Shown: positions 8,795 through 16,512, counted from the first letter of the stretch. The stretch: DNA of 44,527 nucleotides from Absicoccus intestinalis (GCF_033971885.1 NZ_JALBUS010000017.1:1-44527), one strand, 5' to 3'. Program-made: numbers and translations. Notes: generated by a model from the sequence alone, not told the origin.

Positions 8795-8932
8795 CTAAAA
8801 AATCGACAGAAATAGAGAGAAAAAGAAAACAATGAGCCAAATATAGAGGAAGAACTTAAAAATCTTCCAACCAATTTTGATCAAGCCAATAAGAAGCAAA
8901 AGAAATAAAAGTGCGAATAGATAAATAAACAT
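8795..8932 (-). CDS. Possible small two-segment membrane protein
   Basis: A 45-residue open frame that starts ATG at 8932, 9 bases after the metallophosphoesterase stop. The product starts MFIYLFALLF and is almost wholly hydrophobic, with two segments split by a Gly-Trp-Lys-Ile-Phe-Lys turn, so it could be a hairpin membrane protein. The only ribosome-site-like stretch (AGGG) lies very close to the ATG, so translation might depend on coupling. I do not recognise a family. The regular hydrophobic pattern with a basic turn looks coding, but it is short and could be chance. Confidence 0.4.
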   Translation of the reverse strand: MFIYLFALLFLLLLIGLIKIGWKIFKFFLYIWLIVFFFSLFLSIF

Positions 8933-8933
8933 G

Positions 8934-8958
8934 ACCCTATTCTAACATAGAATAGGGT
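8934..8958 (-). terminator. Hairpin overlapping the metallophosphoesterase stop codon
   Basis: ACCCTATTCT (8934-8943) and AGAATAGGGT (8949-8958) form a perfect 10-bp stem with a 5-base loop. There is no clear T run on either strand, so it may stabilise RNA or modulate the downstream small frame rather than terminate. Confidence 0.4.
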
Positions 8959-9637
8959 AGATATCTTGATAGAGAAAATGAAAAGAAGAAGAATCATCTT
9001 CATCGATGTGATAATGACCACAATACCATTGTTGATAGGTGATGGTTTCATAGATTTGTTCGAGATAGGTCAATATATTGACTCGATTGGCTGGATAGCC
9101 ATTGTCCATGGCTTCACGATCAAAGCCATGTCGCAAGGCAACCTTTTTTGGTGCGTCATGGGTGATGATGATATCAACGATATCATCATACTTTTTTAAA
9201 TTATCAAGTCCATGTTGACATTCTCTTTGTGTGGGTAATTCTTGAGGCCACCAGCTTTTGCCTTCGATGCGATAGTCTCGATCATGACTAAAAGCACCAC
9301 CAAAAGTAAAAATGGTATGATTTTCAATGGTATAGATCTCACCGCGTAATAAATGATAAATATCGGGATAAATGGGTTGAACGGTTCCTTGAAATTTTTC
9401 TTCTTTGGGATAGGAGCCTAAGCGATCAAAGTTTTCGTGGTTGCCATCGACAAACAAGGTGGTCCAAGGTTTTTTATGCAACCATTCCAACCAGTACTCT
9501 TCTTCTTTGGTAGAAAAAGGATCCCAGATCAAACCAAAGTCTCCACAAATGATTAAATAGTCATTGGCTTTTGCGGGACATCGATTTAATTTGCTAATGT
9601 CGATCCAAGCATGAATATCTCCCGTCACATAGATCAT
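8942..9637 (-). CDS. Calcineurin-like metallophosphoesterase
   Basis: A 231-residue soluble protein with the ordered metal-binding motifs of the family: GDIHA near the start, GDFG, GNHEN, THDAP and GHYHID near the end. These bind two metal ions for phosphoester cleavage; the substrate cannot be told from sequence. ATG at 9637 is chosen because GGAGG (9650-9646) sits 8 bases upstream, while the GTG at 9646 overlaps that site. The gene lies between two identical tRNA-Glu genes on the same strand. Only about 12 bases separate the upstream tRNA terminator T run from its ribosome site, leaving little room for its own promoter. Confidence 0.9.
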   Translation of the reverse strand: MIYVTGDIHAWIDISKLNRCPAKANDYLIICGDFGLIWDPFSTKEEEYWLEWLHKKPWTTLFVDGNHENFDRLGSYPKEEKFQGTVQPIYPDIYHLLRGEIYTIENHTIFTFGGAFSHDRDYRIEGKSWWPQELPTQRECQHGLDNLKKYDDIVDIIITHDAPKKVALRHGFDREAMDNGYPANRVNILTYLEQIYETITYQQWYCGHYHIDEDDSSSFHFLYQDIYPILC

Positions 9638-9663
9638 GATGGTCACCTCCTACTCTTATTGTA

Positions 9664-9697
9664 TAAAAAAAACGCACCGAAGTGCGTATCTTTTCAA
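9664..9697 (-). terminator. Terminator of tRNA-Glu copy 2
   Basis: The same ACGCAC-TTCG-GTGCGT hairpin with T run as at 8639-8672. Leaky readthrough here is the simplest way to transcribe the metallophosphoesterase gene. Confidence 0.85.
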
Positions 9698-9773
9698 TGG
9701 TGACACGTACGGGATTCGAACCCGTGAATGCATGCGTGAAAGGCATGTGAGTTAACCGTTTCTCCAACGTGCC
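9698..9773 (-). tRNA. tRNA-Glu (anticodon UUC), copy 2
   Basis: Identical in all 76 bases to the copy at 8673-8748, with the same cloverleaf, anticodon TTC and encoded CCA. The upstream flanks differ, so each copy has its own promoter. Confidence 0.97.
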
Positions 9774-9791
9774 ATGTTTAAGTGCTAATAC

Positions 9792-9820
9792 ACTATAGCA
9801 TGACTTTTTTTGGCGTGCAA
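9792..9820 (-). promoter_or_regulatory. Promoter of tRNA-Glu copy 2
   Basis: On the - strand TTGCAC (9820-9815) and TATAGT (9797-9792) are spaced by 17 bases. It runs divergent to the rplK promoter. Confidence 0.8.
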
Positions 9821-9840
9821 GTAAAAAATCAAAAAAAGAG

Positions 9841-9869
9841 TTGCGTTTTTTTAAGGATTCACCTATTAT
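9841..9869 (+). promoter_or_regulatory. Probable promoter of rplK-rplA
   Basis: TTGCGT (9841-9846) and TATTAT (9864-9869) have a 17-base spacer, giving a leader of about 70 bases before rplK. Confidence 0.6.
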
Positions 9870-9945
9870 TAGTGAGTATGCGTGGCAGAGTGATGCTAAC
9901 ACTCATTATGACCACTGCATAAGACATAAAATAGGAGGAAGTCTT

Positions 9946-10371
9946 ATGGCAAAAAAGAAAGCAAAAGTAGCAAAAATCTGCAAATTGCAATTCATGGCCG
10001 GACAAGCAAAACCAGGACCTGCTTTGGCAAGTGCTGGAATCAACATGCCTCAGTTCTGTACTGCATTCAATGATGCAACAAAAGATCGTCGTGGCGAAAT
10101 TGTCCCTGTCGTAATTACGGCATATGAAGACAAGAGCTTTGATTTTGTTACCAAAACAACACCGGCAGCTCAAATGTTGAAAAAGGCTGCAAACATTCAA
10201 AAAGCATCTGGAGACCAGAAACAAGTTGCTGGTACCATTTCTGTTGATCAATTGAAAGAAATTGCGGAATACAAGATGCCAGATTTGAATGCCAATGATG
10301 TAGAAGCTGCAATGCGTATTGTTGCAGGTACTGCACGTAATATGGGAATTAAGATTGAAGGATTTGAATAG
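9946..10371 (+). CDS. rplK: 50S ribosomal protein L11
   Basis: A 141-residue L11, the GTPase-centre protein that binds 23S rRNA with L10. MAKKKAKVAKICKLQF and the C-terminal GTARNMGIKIEG are typical. ATG at 9946 follows AGGAGG by 7 bases; the earlier in-frame codons reach back into the promoter and are discarded. The proline-rich N-terminal switch, usually of the form PAPPVGPALG, is shortened to KPGPALA, losing about three to four residues. No nusG or secE precedes it, unlike most Bacillota. Confidence 0.95.
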   Translation: MAKKKAKVAKICKLQFMAGQAKPGPALASAGINMPQFCTAFNDATKDRRGEIVPVVITAYEDKSFDFVTKTTPAAQMLKKAANIQKASGDQKQVAGTISVDQLKEIAEYKMPDLNANDVEAAMRIVAGTARNMGIKIEGFE

Positions 10372-10385
10372 GAGGATAAATCAAT

Positions 10386-11069
10386 ATGGCAAAGAGAAGT
10401 AAACGTTATCAAGAAGCTGCTAAATTGGTTGATTCTTCAAAAAAATATGCAATCGAAGAAGCAGTTGCTTTATTAAAGCAAACAGCTTCATCTAAAATGG
10501 ATGAGTCTGTTGAAGTATGTTTTAACTTAAATGTAGACCCTCGTCATGCGGATCAATTGATCCGTGGTGCGTTGGTTTTACCAAATGGAACCGGAAAAAG
10601 TCAAACCGTTGCGGTTGTTGCAGAAGGCGACAAAGCAAAAGAAGCACAAGATGCTGGAGCTGACTTCGTTGGTGGACAAGATCTGATCGACAAAATTTCT
10701 GGTGGTTGGTTTGATTTTGATGTATTGGTTGCTACACCAAACTTGATGGGTAAATTAGGTCGTTTGGGACGTGTATTAGGTCCTAAAGGATTAATGCCAA
10801 ACCCTAAGAGTGGTACTGTAACGATGGATGTTGCGAATGCCGTTGATGAAATCAAAAAAGGTAAAGTAACCTATCGTGTTGATCGTGATGGCAATTTGAA
10901 CATCATGATTGGTAAAGTAAGTTTTGAAGATGAAAAGATCGTTGAAAACTTCAAGGCTATTTATACACGTATTGCCAAAGCGCGTCCTTCTACAGTAAAG
11001 GGTACGTATATGCGTAATTGTGTATTGACTTCTACAATGGGTCCAGCTATCCATATCGTTATGGAATAA
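10386..11069 (+). CDS. rplA: 50S ribosomal protein L1
   Basis: A 227-residue, full-length L1, the L1-stalk protein. KRSKRYQEA at the start, GPKGLMPNPKSGTVT in the middle and the RPSTVKGTYMR segment are diagnostic. A ribosome site (GGAGG) precedes the ATG and the gene lies 14 bases after rplK, so the two form one transcript. A new promoter follows right after its stop. Confidence 0.97.
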   Translation: MAKRSKRYQEAAKLVDSSKKYAIEEAVALLKQTASSKMDESVEVCFNLNVDPRHADQLIRGALVLPNGTGKSQTVAVVAEGDKAKEAQDAGADFVGGQDLIDKISGGWFDFDVLVATPNLMGKLGRLGRVLGPKGLMPNPKSGTVTMDVANAVDEIKKGKVTYRVDRDGNLNIMIGKVSFEDEKIVENFKAIYTRIAKARPSTVKGTYMRNCVLTSTMGPAIHIVME

Positions 11070-11072
11070 TAG

Positions 11073-11101
11073 TTGACAAATTGTAGAGAACGATTTAAAA
11101 T
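11073..11101 (+). promoter_or_regulatory. Promoter of rplJ-rplL
   Basis: A consensus TTGACA (11073-11078) and TAAAAT (11096-11101) with a 17-base spacer sit 3 bases after the rplA stop. Confidence 0.8.
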
Positions 11102-11107
11102 TCGCTT

Positions 11108-11220
11108 GTTATCAATATTCCAAAGACAGTAACGGTCGAATGACTTAATTATGTTACCTAGGGTTGATGCATATGTTTTATGATGCTCATTTTTAGCCCG
11201 TGCTTTGGTACGGGCTTTTT
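11108..11220 (+). ncRNA. L10-type ribosomal leader with terminal attenuator
   Basis: The roughly 110 bases between promoter and rplJ contain scattered paired segments and end in a hairpin AGCCCGT (11195-11201)/ACGGGCT (11210-11216) followed by T residues. This arrangement and position match the known L10 leader of Bacillota, where the L10-L12 complex binds the RNA to repress its own genes. The match is by position and general layout, not by model alignment. Confidence 0.7.
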
Positions 11221-11261
11221 CTTTGAATATTGTGGCAATAAAGAAAGAAGAGGTGGACCAA

Positions 11262-11831
11262 ATGAACAAGGAAATACTTGCTCAAAAAGAAGCCAAGGTC
11301 AATGCTCTTGCTGAAAAGATGGAAGCAGCTAGCTCCATTGTTTTGGTTGAGTATCGTGGATTAAACGTTGCTGAAGCCACTGAACTTCGTCGTAACTTAC
11401 GTGCTGAAGATGTAGATTTCGAAGTTTGCAAAAACGCCGTATCTCGTCGTGCTGCTGAAAAATTAGGTTATGATGATTTTAGTAAAACTTTAGTCGGACC
11501 AAACGCCTTAGCTTTTGGTAAAGATCCTGTTGCACCAGCTCGTGTTTTAGCAAAATTTGCGAAAGATCACGAAAACTTGGTTTTGAAAACGGGAATTGTT
11601 GACGGAAAAATGGTTGACGAAGACGTCATCAAACAATTGTCTTCATTACCTAACAAAGAAGGTATGTTGGCACGCTTTGCTTCTACATTAAATGCCCCAG
11701 TTATCAAATTCGCTATGACAGTCAAGGCATTAGCAGAAGCAAAAGAAAATGGAACTGTCAAAGAAGCAGCTGCCGAAGAAGCATCTGCTACACCAGCTGA
11801 AGAAGCACCAGCCGAAGCAGCTGCTGAATAA
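11262..11831 (+). CDS. rplJ: 50S ribosomal protein L10
   Basis: A 189-residue L10, the base of the L7/L12 stalk. MNKEILAQKEAKV and VEYRGLNVAEATELRRNLR are family hallmarks. It has an Ala/Glu/Pro-rich tail of about 30 residues, an extension beyond the L12-binding helix. ATG at 11262 follows AGAGGTGG; the earlier in-frame codons would overlap the attenuator hairpin. It is 16 bases before rplL. Confidence 0.96.
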   Translation: MNKEILAQKEAKVNALAEKMEAASSIVLVEYRGLNVAEATELRRNLRAEDVDFEVCKNAVSRRAAEKLGYDDFSKTLVGPNALAFGKDPVAPARVLAKFAKDHENLVLKTGIVDGKMVDEDVIKQLSSLPNKEGMLARFASTLNAPVIKFAMTVKALAEAKENGTVKEAAAEEASATPAEEAPAEAAAE

Positions 11832-11847
11832 TGAGGAGGAAAAAATC

Positions 11848-12216
11848 ATGGCAAAATTGACACAAGAAGATATTTTAGCTTACTTAGAAGAAGCTACTAT
11901 TTTAGAATTAAATGACTTGGTAAAAGCAATCGAAGACAAATTTGGTGTTGTCGCTGCTGCTGCTGTTGCTGCACCAGCTGCTGCTGAAGCTGCTGATGAA
12001 GGACCAAGCGAAGTAACCGTTACTTTGACTGACATTGGACAAACAAAAGTTAAAGTCATTAAAGCTGTACGTGAAATCACTGGTTTAGGATTGGTTGATG
12101 CTAAGAAATTGGTTGATGCTGCTCCAAGTGCAATTAAAGAAAACATTGATCCAGAAGAAGCTGAAGAAATCAAAAACAAATTGGTTGAAGCTGGAGCAAC
12201 TGTTGAAGTTAAGTAG
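11848..12216 (+). CDS. rplL: 50S ribosomal protein L7/L12
   Basis: A 122-residue stalk protein with an N-terminal dimerisation part (QEDILAYLEEATILELNDLVKAIEDKFGV), an Ala-rich hinge (about residues 34-48) and a C-terminal factor-binding domain (KVIKAVREITGLGLVDAKKLVDAAP). The ribosome site AGGAGG lies 8 bases upstream. A strong terminator follows, so rpoB and rpoC are not in this transcript. Confidence 0.97.
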   Translation: MAKLTQEDILAYLEEATILELNDLVKAIEDKFGVVAAAAVAAPAAAEAADEGPSEVTVTLTDIGQTKVKVIKAVREITGLGLVDAKKLVDAAPSAIKENIDPEEAEEIKNKLVEAGATVEVK

Positions 12217-12230
12217 TCATTTACACTTCG

Positions 12231-12257
12231 AAGCCCTTTATTTAAGGGCTTTTTTTT
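12231..12257 (+). terminator. Terminator after rplL
   Basis: AAGCCCTT (12231-12238) and AAGGGCTT (12244-12251) form a perfect stem with a 5-base loop and an uninterrupted T run. Confidence 0.95.
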
Positions 12258-12291
12258 ATGCCTTCATGGCGATATTTTTCGTAAAGAACGT

Positions 12292-12365
12292 TTGCGTGTA
12301 ACTTTACAAATCTTTGAAACAACCGTCATATTTCTTTGACAGTCATTGAGTAGGATGAATATGTA
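12292..12365 (+). promoter_or_regulatory. PhoP-box-like repeats and pstS promoter
   Basis: TTTACA (12303), TTGAAA (12314), GTCATA (12325) and TTGACA (12336) start exactly 11 bases apart, and TTGCGT (12292) fits the same phase. Direct 11-bp hexamer repeats are the known PhoP/PhoB operator form. The last repeat serves as the -35, with TATGTA (12360-12365) as a weak -10 at 18 bases. This predicts induction by phosphate limitation. Confidence 0.65.
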
Positions 12366-12389
12366 AATAAACAGGGAGGAAAAAACAGT

Positions 12390-13271
12390 ATGAAAAGAGT
12401 AGCTTCATTATTTTTAGCTGCTGCAATGACAGCTGGTCTATTGACTGGTTGTGGTGGAGGAAGTTCATCATCTTCTTCGAGTTCAAGTGATTTGGAAGGA
12501 ACAATTACAGCCGCAGGTTCATCTGCATTAAAACCATTGGTAGATGAGGCTGCCAATAAATTCATCGAAAAATATCCAAACGTATCGATCACGGTTGATG
12601 CTGGTGGATCTGGTGAAGGTTTGAAACAAGTATCGGAAGGAACCGTTACAATTGGTAACTCCGATGTGGCTGCGGAAGAAAAACTAGACGCAGACAAAGC
12701 CAAAGAGTTGACTGACCATCAAGTCGCTATTGTTACAATGGCACCAATCGTCAATAAAGATGTAAAAGAAGGTGGCGTTGATAATTTGACAAAACAACAA
12801 TTGATCGACATCTTCACTGGAAAGATCACAAACTGGAAAGATGTTGGCGGACCGGATGAATCCATCGTATTAGTGACTCGTCCATCTTCTTCAGGAACTC
12901 GTGCAACGTTTGAAAAATATGCATTAGATGGTAACACAGAAGCTGAAAACCAATCTATGGAAACCGATGATTCAGGTGTCCTTTTGAAAAACGTATCAGA
13001 TACAAAAGGTGCCATTGGATATGTTGCCTTAAGTTATTTGGTAGACAACAATGATGTAAGTACTGTATCGATTGATGGCGTAGAACCTACTTTGGAAAAC
13101 ACTTACAGTGGTGATTGGAAAGTTTGGGCAACCGAACATATGTACACCAAAGGAAAAGGTAAAAAAGCAGATCGAGAATTCATTAAATACATTGTATCGG
13201 ATGACTTCGCTAAAACAACCGAAAAACTTGGATATGGCGTAGTCAGCAAGATGAAAAGCTTAGATCATTAG
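12390..13271 (+). CDS. pstS: Phosphate ABC transporter substrate-binding lipoprotein PstS
   Basis: A 293-residue lipoprotein: basic start, hydrophobic stretch and lipobox LTGC with Cys21, then a GGG-poly-Ser linker. Phosphate-loop motifs AAGSSALKPL, DAGGSGEGLKQ and RPSSSGTRATF are present. It captures phosphate outside the membrane for PstCA. GGGAGG precedes the ATG. It is first in the pst-phoU operon behind the repeated 11-bp boxes. Confidence 0.96.
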   Translation: MKRVASLFLAAAMTAGLLTGCGGGSSSSSSSSSDLEGTITAAGSSALKPLVDEAANKFIEKYPNVSITVDAGGSGEGLKQVSEGTVTIGNSDVAAEEKLDADKAKELTDHQVAIVTMAPIVNKDVKEGGVDNLTKQQLIDIFTGKITNWKDVGGPDESIVLVTRPSSSGTRATFEKYALDGNTEAENQSMETDDSGVLLKNVSDTKGAIGYVALSYLVDNNDVSTVSIDGVEPTLENTYSGDWKVWATEHMYTKGKGKKADREFIKYIVSDDFAKTTEKLGYGVVSKMKSLDH

Positions 13272-13276
13272 TATTG

Positions 13277-13301
13277 AGCGGGCCTAGCCCGCTTCATTTT
13301 T
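13277..13301 (+). terminator. Intercistronic hairpin pstS-pstC
   Basis: AGCGGGC (13277-13283) and GCCCGCT (13287-13293) form a stem with a 3-base loop, followed by TCATTTTT. It is likely a partial terminator or 3' stabiliser that lets pstS exceed the other pst messages. Confidence 0.65.
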
Positions 13302-13317
13302 GAAAGGAGACATTCAT

Positions 13318-14211
13318 ATGAAACAAAAAGGAATGTTTGCCAAAGAATATGCCTGGCGAGGACTTGCCACGATTGGCGGAGTGTTCGTCATTGGATTGAC
13401 CCTGGTGATAGGAGCATTTCTTGTTTATAAAGGCAGTGGAACTTTCCTGATTTTCAAACATACGCTTTCCGAATTTATTGGATCTACCAATTGGGGACCC
13501 GTTGATAACTCCGGTGGCGGAGGAACCGTTGGTGCTTTGATCTTCATTTGTGGTTCATTAGCAACTTGTGGTTTAGCTCTTTTGATCGCCACTCCACTCT
13601 CTTTGGGATCCGCTATCTTCATGACTGAGATCTCACCAAAATTTGGTGAAAAATTCTTCCGCCCTGTTGTACAAATATTTGCAGGTATTCCATCTGTTGT
13701 CTATGGATGGGTAGGTTTGACCGTATTGGTACCTGCTATTAAATCTGTTTTCCATGTGCAAGTTGGACAATCCATCTTAGCTGCCTGTATCGTGTTAGCC
13801 GTTATGATTTTCCCAACGATCACCAGTATGGCTAGTGATGCGATTGCGGCTGTTCCCAAAACCAATCGAGATGGTGCCTATGGATTAGGATCAACCCGTT
13901 GGCAAGCCATTTATCGTGTCATTGTCCCAGCCGCGAAATCTGGTATTATCTCATCGATCATCATGGGACTAGCTCGTGCTTTTGGTGAAGCCTTGGCCGT
14001 AGCTATGGTCATTGGCCAAACAACTGCGATGCCAAAGGGGTTGTTGTCTCGATCCAAAACCATTACGACGGAAATTGCTGCCCAAATGGGAAATGCGATG
14101 GAAGGCGGTGAATTGAAAACAGCACTATGGACATTGGCTTTATTGTTGTTCTTGATTTCGTTGTTATTTATTTGGATCATTCATCGTATAAATAGGGAGG
14201 CAAAAGACTAA
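13318..14211 (+). CDS. pstC: Phosphate ABC transporter permease PstC
   Basis: A 297-residue inner permease with six hydrophobic segments and the ABC coupling motif with its EAA-loop equivalent (DGAYGLGSTRWQAIYRVIVPAAKSGI). The N-terminal ALIFICGSLATCGLALLIATPLSLGSAIF is typical of PstC. ATG at 13318 follows AAAGGAG by 8 bases; the in-frame TTG at 13300 precedes that site and is not used. It pairs with PstA and the PstB ATPase. Confidence 0.95.
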   Translation: MKQKGMFAKEYAWRGLATIGGVFVIGLTLVIGAFLVYKGSGTFLIFKHTLSEFIGSTNWGPVDNSGGGGTVGALIFICGSLATCGLALLIATPLSLGSAIFMTEISPKFGEKFFRPVVQIFAGIPSVVYGWVGLTVLVPAIKSVFHVQVGQSILAACIVLAVMIFPTITSMASDAIAAVPKTNRDGAYGLGSTRWQAIYRVIVPAAKSGIISSIIMGLARAFGEALAVAMVIGQTTAMPKGLLSRSKTITTEIAAQMGNAMEGGELKTALWTLALLLFLISLLFIWIIHRINREAKD

Positions 14212-14212
14212 T

Positions 14213-15091
14213 ATGAACGAAAGAGTTGTACGTGCCAAACGCGCGGATAAGATCGCAACGGTTATCTTTACGATCATTGCTGCGATGTTCTTTATCTTAT
14301 TGTTCGGCTTTGCTGGTAAAGTTATTATTGGTGGCTTTTTGGGAGCTACACCAGAAATGTTCCAATTTGCGATGAGCGGATCCATTGGTAACCAATTATG
14401 GAATACCATCTACCTGGTATTTATTTCGTTATTGGTTTCGGTACCCATTGGTATATTTGCCGGAATCTATTTAGCTATGTATGCTCGTCAAGGACGTTTC
14501 ACAAAGTTCTTACGCATGTGTATTGAGACCCTTTCTTCTTTACCATCCATTGTTGTTGGTTTGTTTGGCTATTTGGTTTTCTTGGTTACCCTTGGAATGG
14601 GCAAGAGTTTGTTGGCTGGTGCCTTATCCATTTCCATCTTGACGTTGCCTTTATTGACGACCACAACGGAAGATGCAATTCGTGGTTTACCTGCTGGTTA
14701 TCTACAGGGGGCATTGGGTATGGGATCGACTAAATGGCAATCGGTATTCCATGTTTTGTTGCCTGCTTGTCTACCACGTATCATGACCGGTGTCATTCTA
14801 GCAGCTGGTCGTGGTTTTGGTGAAGCAGCAGCTCTATTGTATACAGCCGGTTCCGGAAGCATGTTGAATTGGCGCAATTGGAGCTTTACCAGTCCGACAA
14901 GTCCATTATCATTGTTCCGACCTGCGGAAACGTTGTCGATTCAAATTTGGAACTTGCAGGTCAATGGACAAAATCCAGATCTAGCCAACTTGGCATCGGC
15001 CGTATTGATGATCTTGGTATTGATCTTCAGTATTGCCGCCAACGTATTGTCTAGACATATTCAAGCAAAGAATCAAGGAGATAAAGCATAG
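14213..15091 (+). CDS. pstA: Phosphate ABC transporter permease PstA
   Basis: A 292-residue permease starting 1 base after the pstC stop, with GGGAGG upstream inside pstC. It has six predicted membrane segments, the LSSLPSIVVGLFGYLVF segment and the coupling loop LPAGYLQGALGMGSTKWQSVFHVLLPA. It forms the channel with PstC. Spacing indicates translational coupling. Confidence 0.95.
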   Translation: MNERVVRAKRADKIATVIFTIIAAMFFILLFGFAGKVIIGGFLGATPEMFQFAMSGSIGNQLWNTIYLVFISLLVSVPIGIFAGIYLAMYARQGRFTKFLRMCIETLSSLPSIVVGLFGYLVFLVTLGMGKSLLAGALSISILTLPLLTTTTEDAIRGLPAGYLQGALGMGSTKWQSVFHVLLPACLPRIMTGVILAAGRGFGEAAALLYTAGSGSMLNWRNWSFTSPTSPLSLFRPAETLSIQIWNLQVNGQNPDLANLASAVLMILVLIFSIAANVLSRHIQAKNQGDKA

Positions 15092-15094
15092 CGT

Positions 15095-15850
15095 ATGAGT
15101 GAAGTAAAATTTAACGTAGAGCATATCAACCTACATTATGGTAATTTCCATGCTCTAAAAGATATTAATATGAAAATCTATGCCAATGAGATCACCGCTT
15201 TTATCGGTCCTTCTGGATGTGGTAAATCCACTTTCTTGAAATCATTGAATCGGATGAATGATTTTGTCGAAGATTGTGTGATCGATGGCAAAATTGAAAT
15301 GGATGGTGTCGATATCTATAAGGATATGGATGGTATCTCACTTCGACATGAAGTGGGCATGGTATTCCAACAGCCCAACCCATTTCCCAAAAGTGTATAT
15401 GATAATGTAGCCTATGGACCACGAATTTTTGGTATCAAGAAAAAAGCAGAACTGGATGAAATTGTGGAACGTTCCTTGCGGCAAGCTGCTATTTGGGATG
15501 AACTAAAAGATCGATTAAATAAAAGCGCTTTAGGATTATCAGGAGGACAGCAACAACGTTTGTGTATTGCTCGTACGTTAGCTGTTCAACCGAAAGTCAT
15601 CTTGATGGATGAGCCTACCAGTGCTTTGGATCCTATTTCAACCAATAAAATCGAGGATCTAGCAGTTGAATTGAAAAAAGACTATACCATTGTTATGGTC
15701 ACGCACAATATGCAACAAGCAGCACGTATCAGTGATAAGACCGCTTTCTTCTTATTAGGGGAAATGGTGGAATATGGATCTACACCTGAATTGTTTGCGG
15801 ATCCACAAGATGAACGAACAGAAAGATATATCACAGGAAGGTTTGGATAA
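15095..15850 (+). CDS. pstB: Phosphate ABC transporter ATPase PstB
   Basis: A 251-residue ABC ATPase with Walker A GPSGCGKST (about residues 38-46), the Q-loop in VFQQPNPFPKSVYDNVAYGPR, signature LSGGQQQR, Walker B VILMDEPTSALDP and the switch His in MVTHNMQQA. The NPFPKS stretch is characteristic of PstB. The gene starts 3 bases after pstA; the nearest GGAG lies about 14 bases upstream, long for a ribosome site, so coupling to pstA is likely. Confidence 0.97.
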   Translation: MSEVKFNVEHINLHYGNFHALKDINMKIYANEITAFIGPSGCGKSTFLKSLNRMNDFVEDCVIDGKIEMDGVDIYKDMDGISLRHEVGMVFQQPNPFPKSVYDNVAYGPRIFGIKKKAELDEIVERSLRQAAIWDELKDRLNKSALGLSGGQQQRLCIARTLAVQPKVILMDEPTSALDPISTNKIEDLAVELKKDYTIVMVTHNMQQAARISDKTAFFLLGEMVEYGSTPELFADPQDERTERYITGRFG

Positions 15851-15851
15851 A

Positions 15852-16493
15852 ATGCGAAACGAATTCCAAAAAAAATTAAAAGAGCTACATATTTCGTTGA
15901 TAGATATGGGCCAAGATTGCCAAGATATCATTCGTGATACGTACCAAGCATTGATCAAAAATGATCTAGATGTTGTCGAGGGCATTCGTAAAAAAGAAAA
16001 TAAAATCAATCATAGTGAACGTGAAATCGAAAATCAATGCATTGCTTTATTGTTGTTGCAAGCACCTGTTGCGAAAGATCTTCGTCAAGTTTCCAGTGCT
16101 CTAGAAATGGTCACGGATATGGAGCGAATTGGTGATCAAGCCTATGATATTGCTGACATTGTCAAAAAGAACAACGATTTGAGTGAAATGGTTGAACAAT
16201 TACCACTACGAGATATGGTCAAACAAGCTATCAAGATGGTCGACGAAGCGATTCAATCCTTTGTAAATAATGATCGTGTTTTAGCTAAACAAGTGATCGA
16301 TGAAGATGATATCATCGATGGATATTTTGAAACGATCTACAATGATTTGGCAACCAAAGGCATCGATCGTCGAGCTTTGGATCTATTGATGATTGCCAAA
16401 TATTATGAACGAATTGGTGATCATGCGACCAATATTGCCGAATGGGTATTGTATGAAATCACAGCCCATCAAGTTCCAATTGGTGAAAAATAA
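15852..16493 (+). CDS. phoU: Phosphate signalling regulator PhoU
   Basis: A 213-residue, all-helical cytoplasmic protein with two PhoU repeats, each carrying the metal-binding E/D-x-x-x-D pattern (MVTDMERIGDQAYDIADI and IAKYYERIGDHATNIAEWV). It links PstB activity to the PhoR sensor kinase and restrains uptake when phosphate is ample. ATG at 15852 is chosen because AGGAAGG lies upstream; an ATG at 15810 inside pstB has no ribosome site. A strong terminator follows. Confidence 0.95.
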   Translation: MRNEFQKKLKELHISLIDMGQDCQDIIRDTYQALIKNDLDVVEGIRKKENKINHSEREIENQCIALLLLQAPVAKDLRQVSSALEMVTDMERIGDQAYDIADIVKKNNDLSEMVEQLPLRDMVKQAIKMVDEAIQSFVNNDRVLAKQVIDEDDIIDGYFETIYNDLATKGIDRRALDLLMIAKYYERIGDHATNIAEWVLYEITAHQVPIGEK

Positions 16494-16512
16494 GTTCTTC
16501 TTTCCTATATAA

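Noticed and set aside
8536..8874. 112-codon frame across the tRNA-Glu gene on the - strand
   Set aside because: It runs through a tRNA, its promoter and a terminator; a matching shadow occurs at the second tRNA copy.
9859..10251. 130-codon antisense frame over rplK
   Set aside because: Opposite to an unambiguous L11 gene and without a start context.
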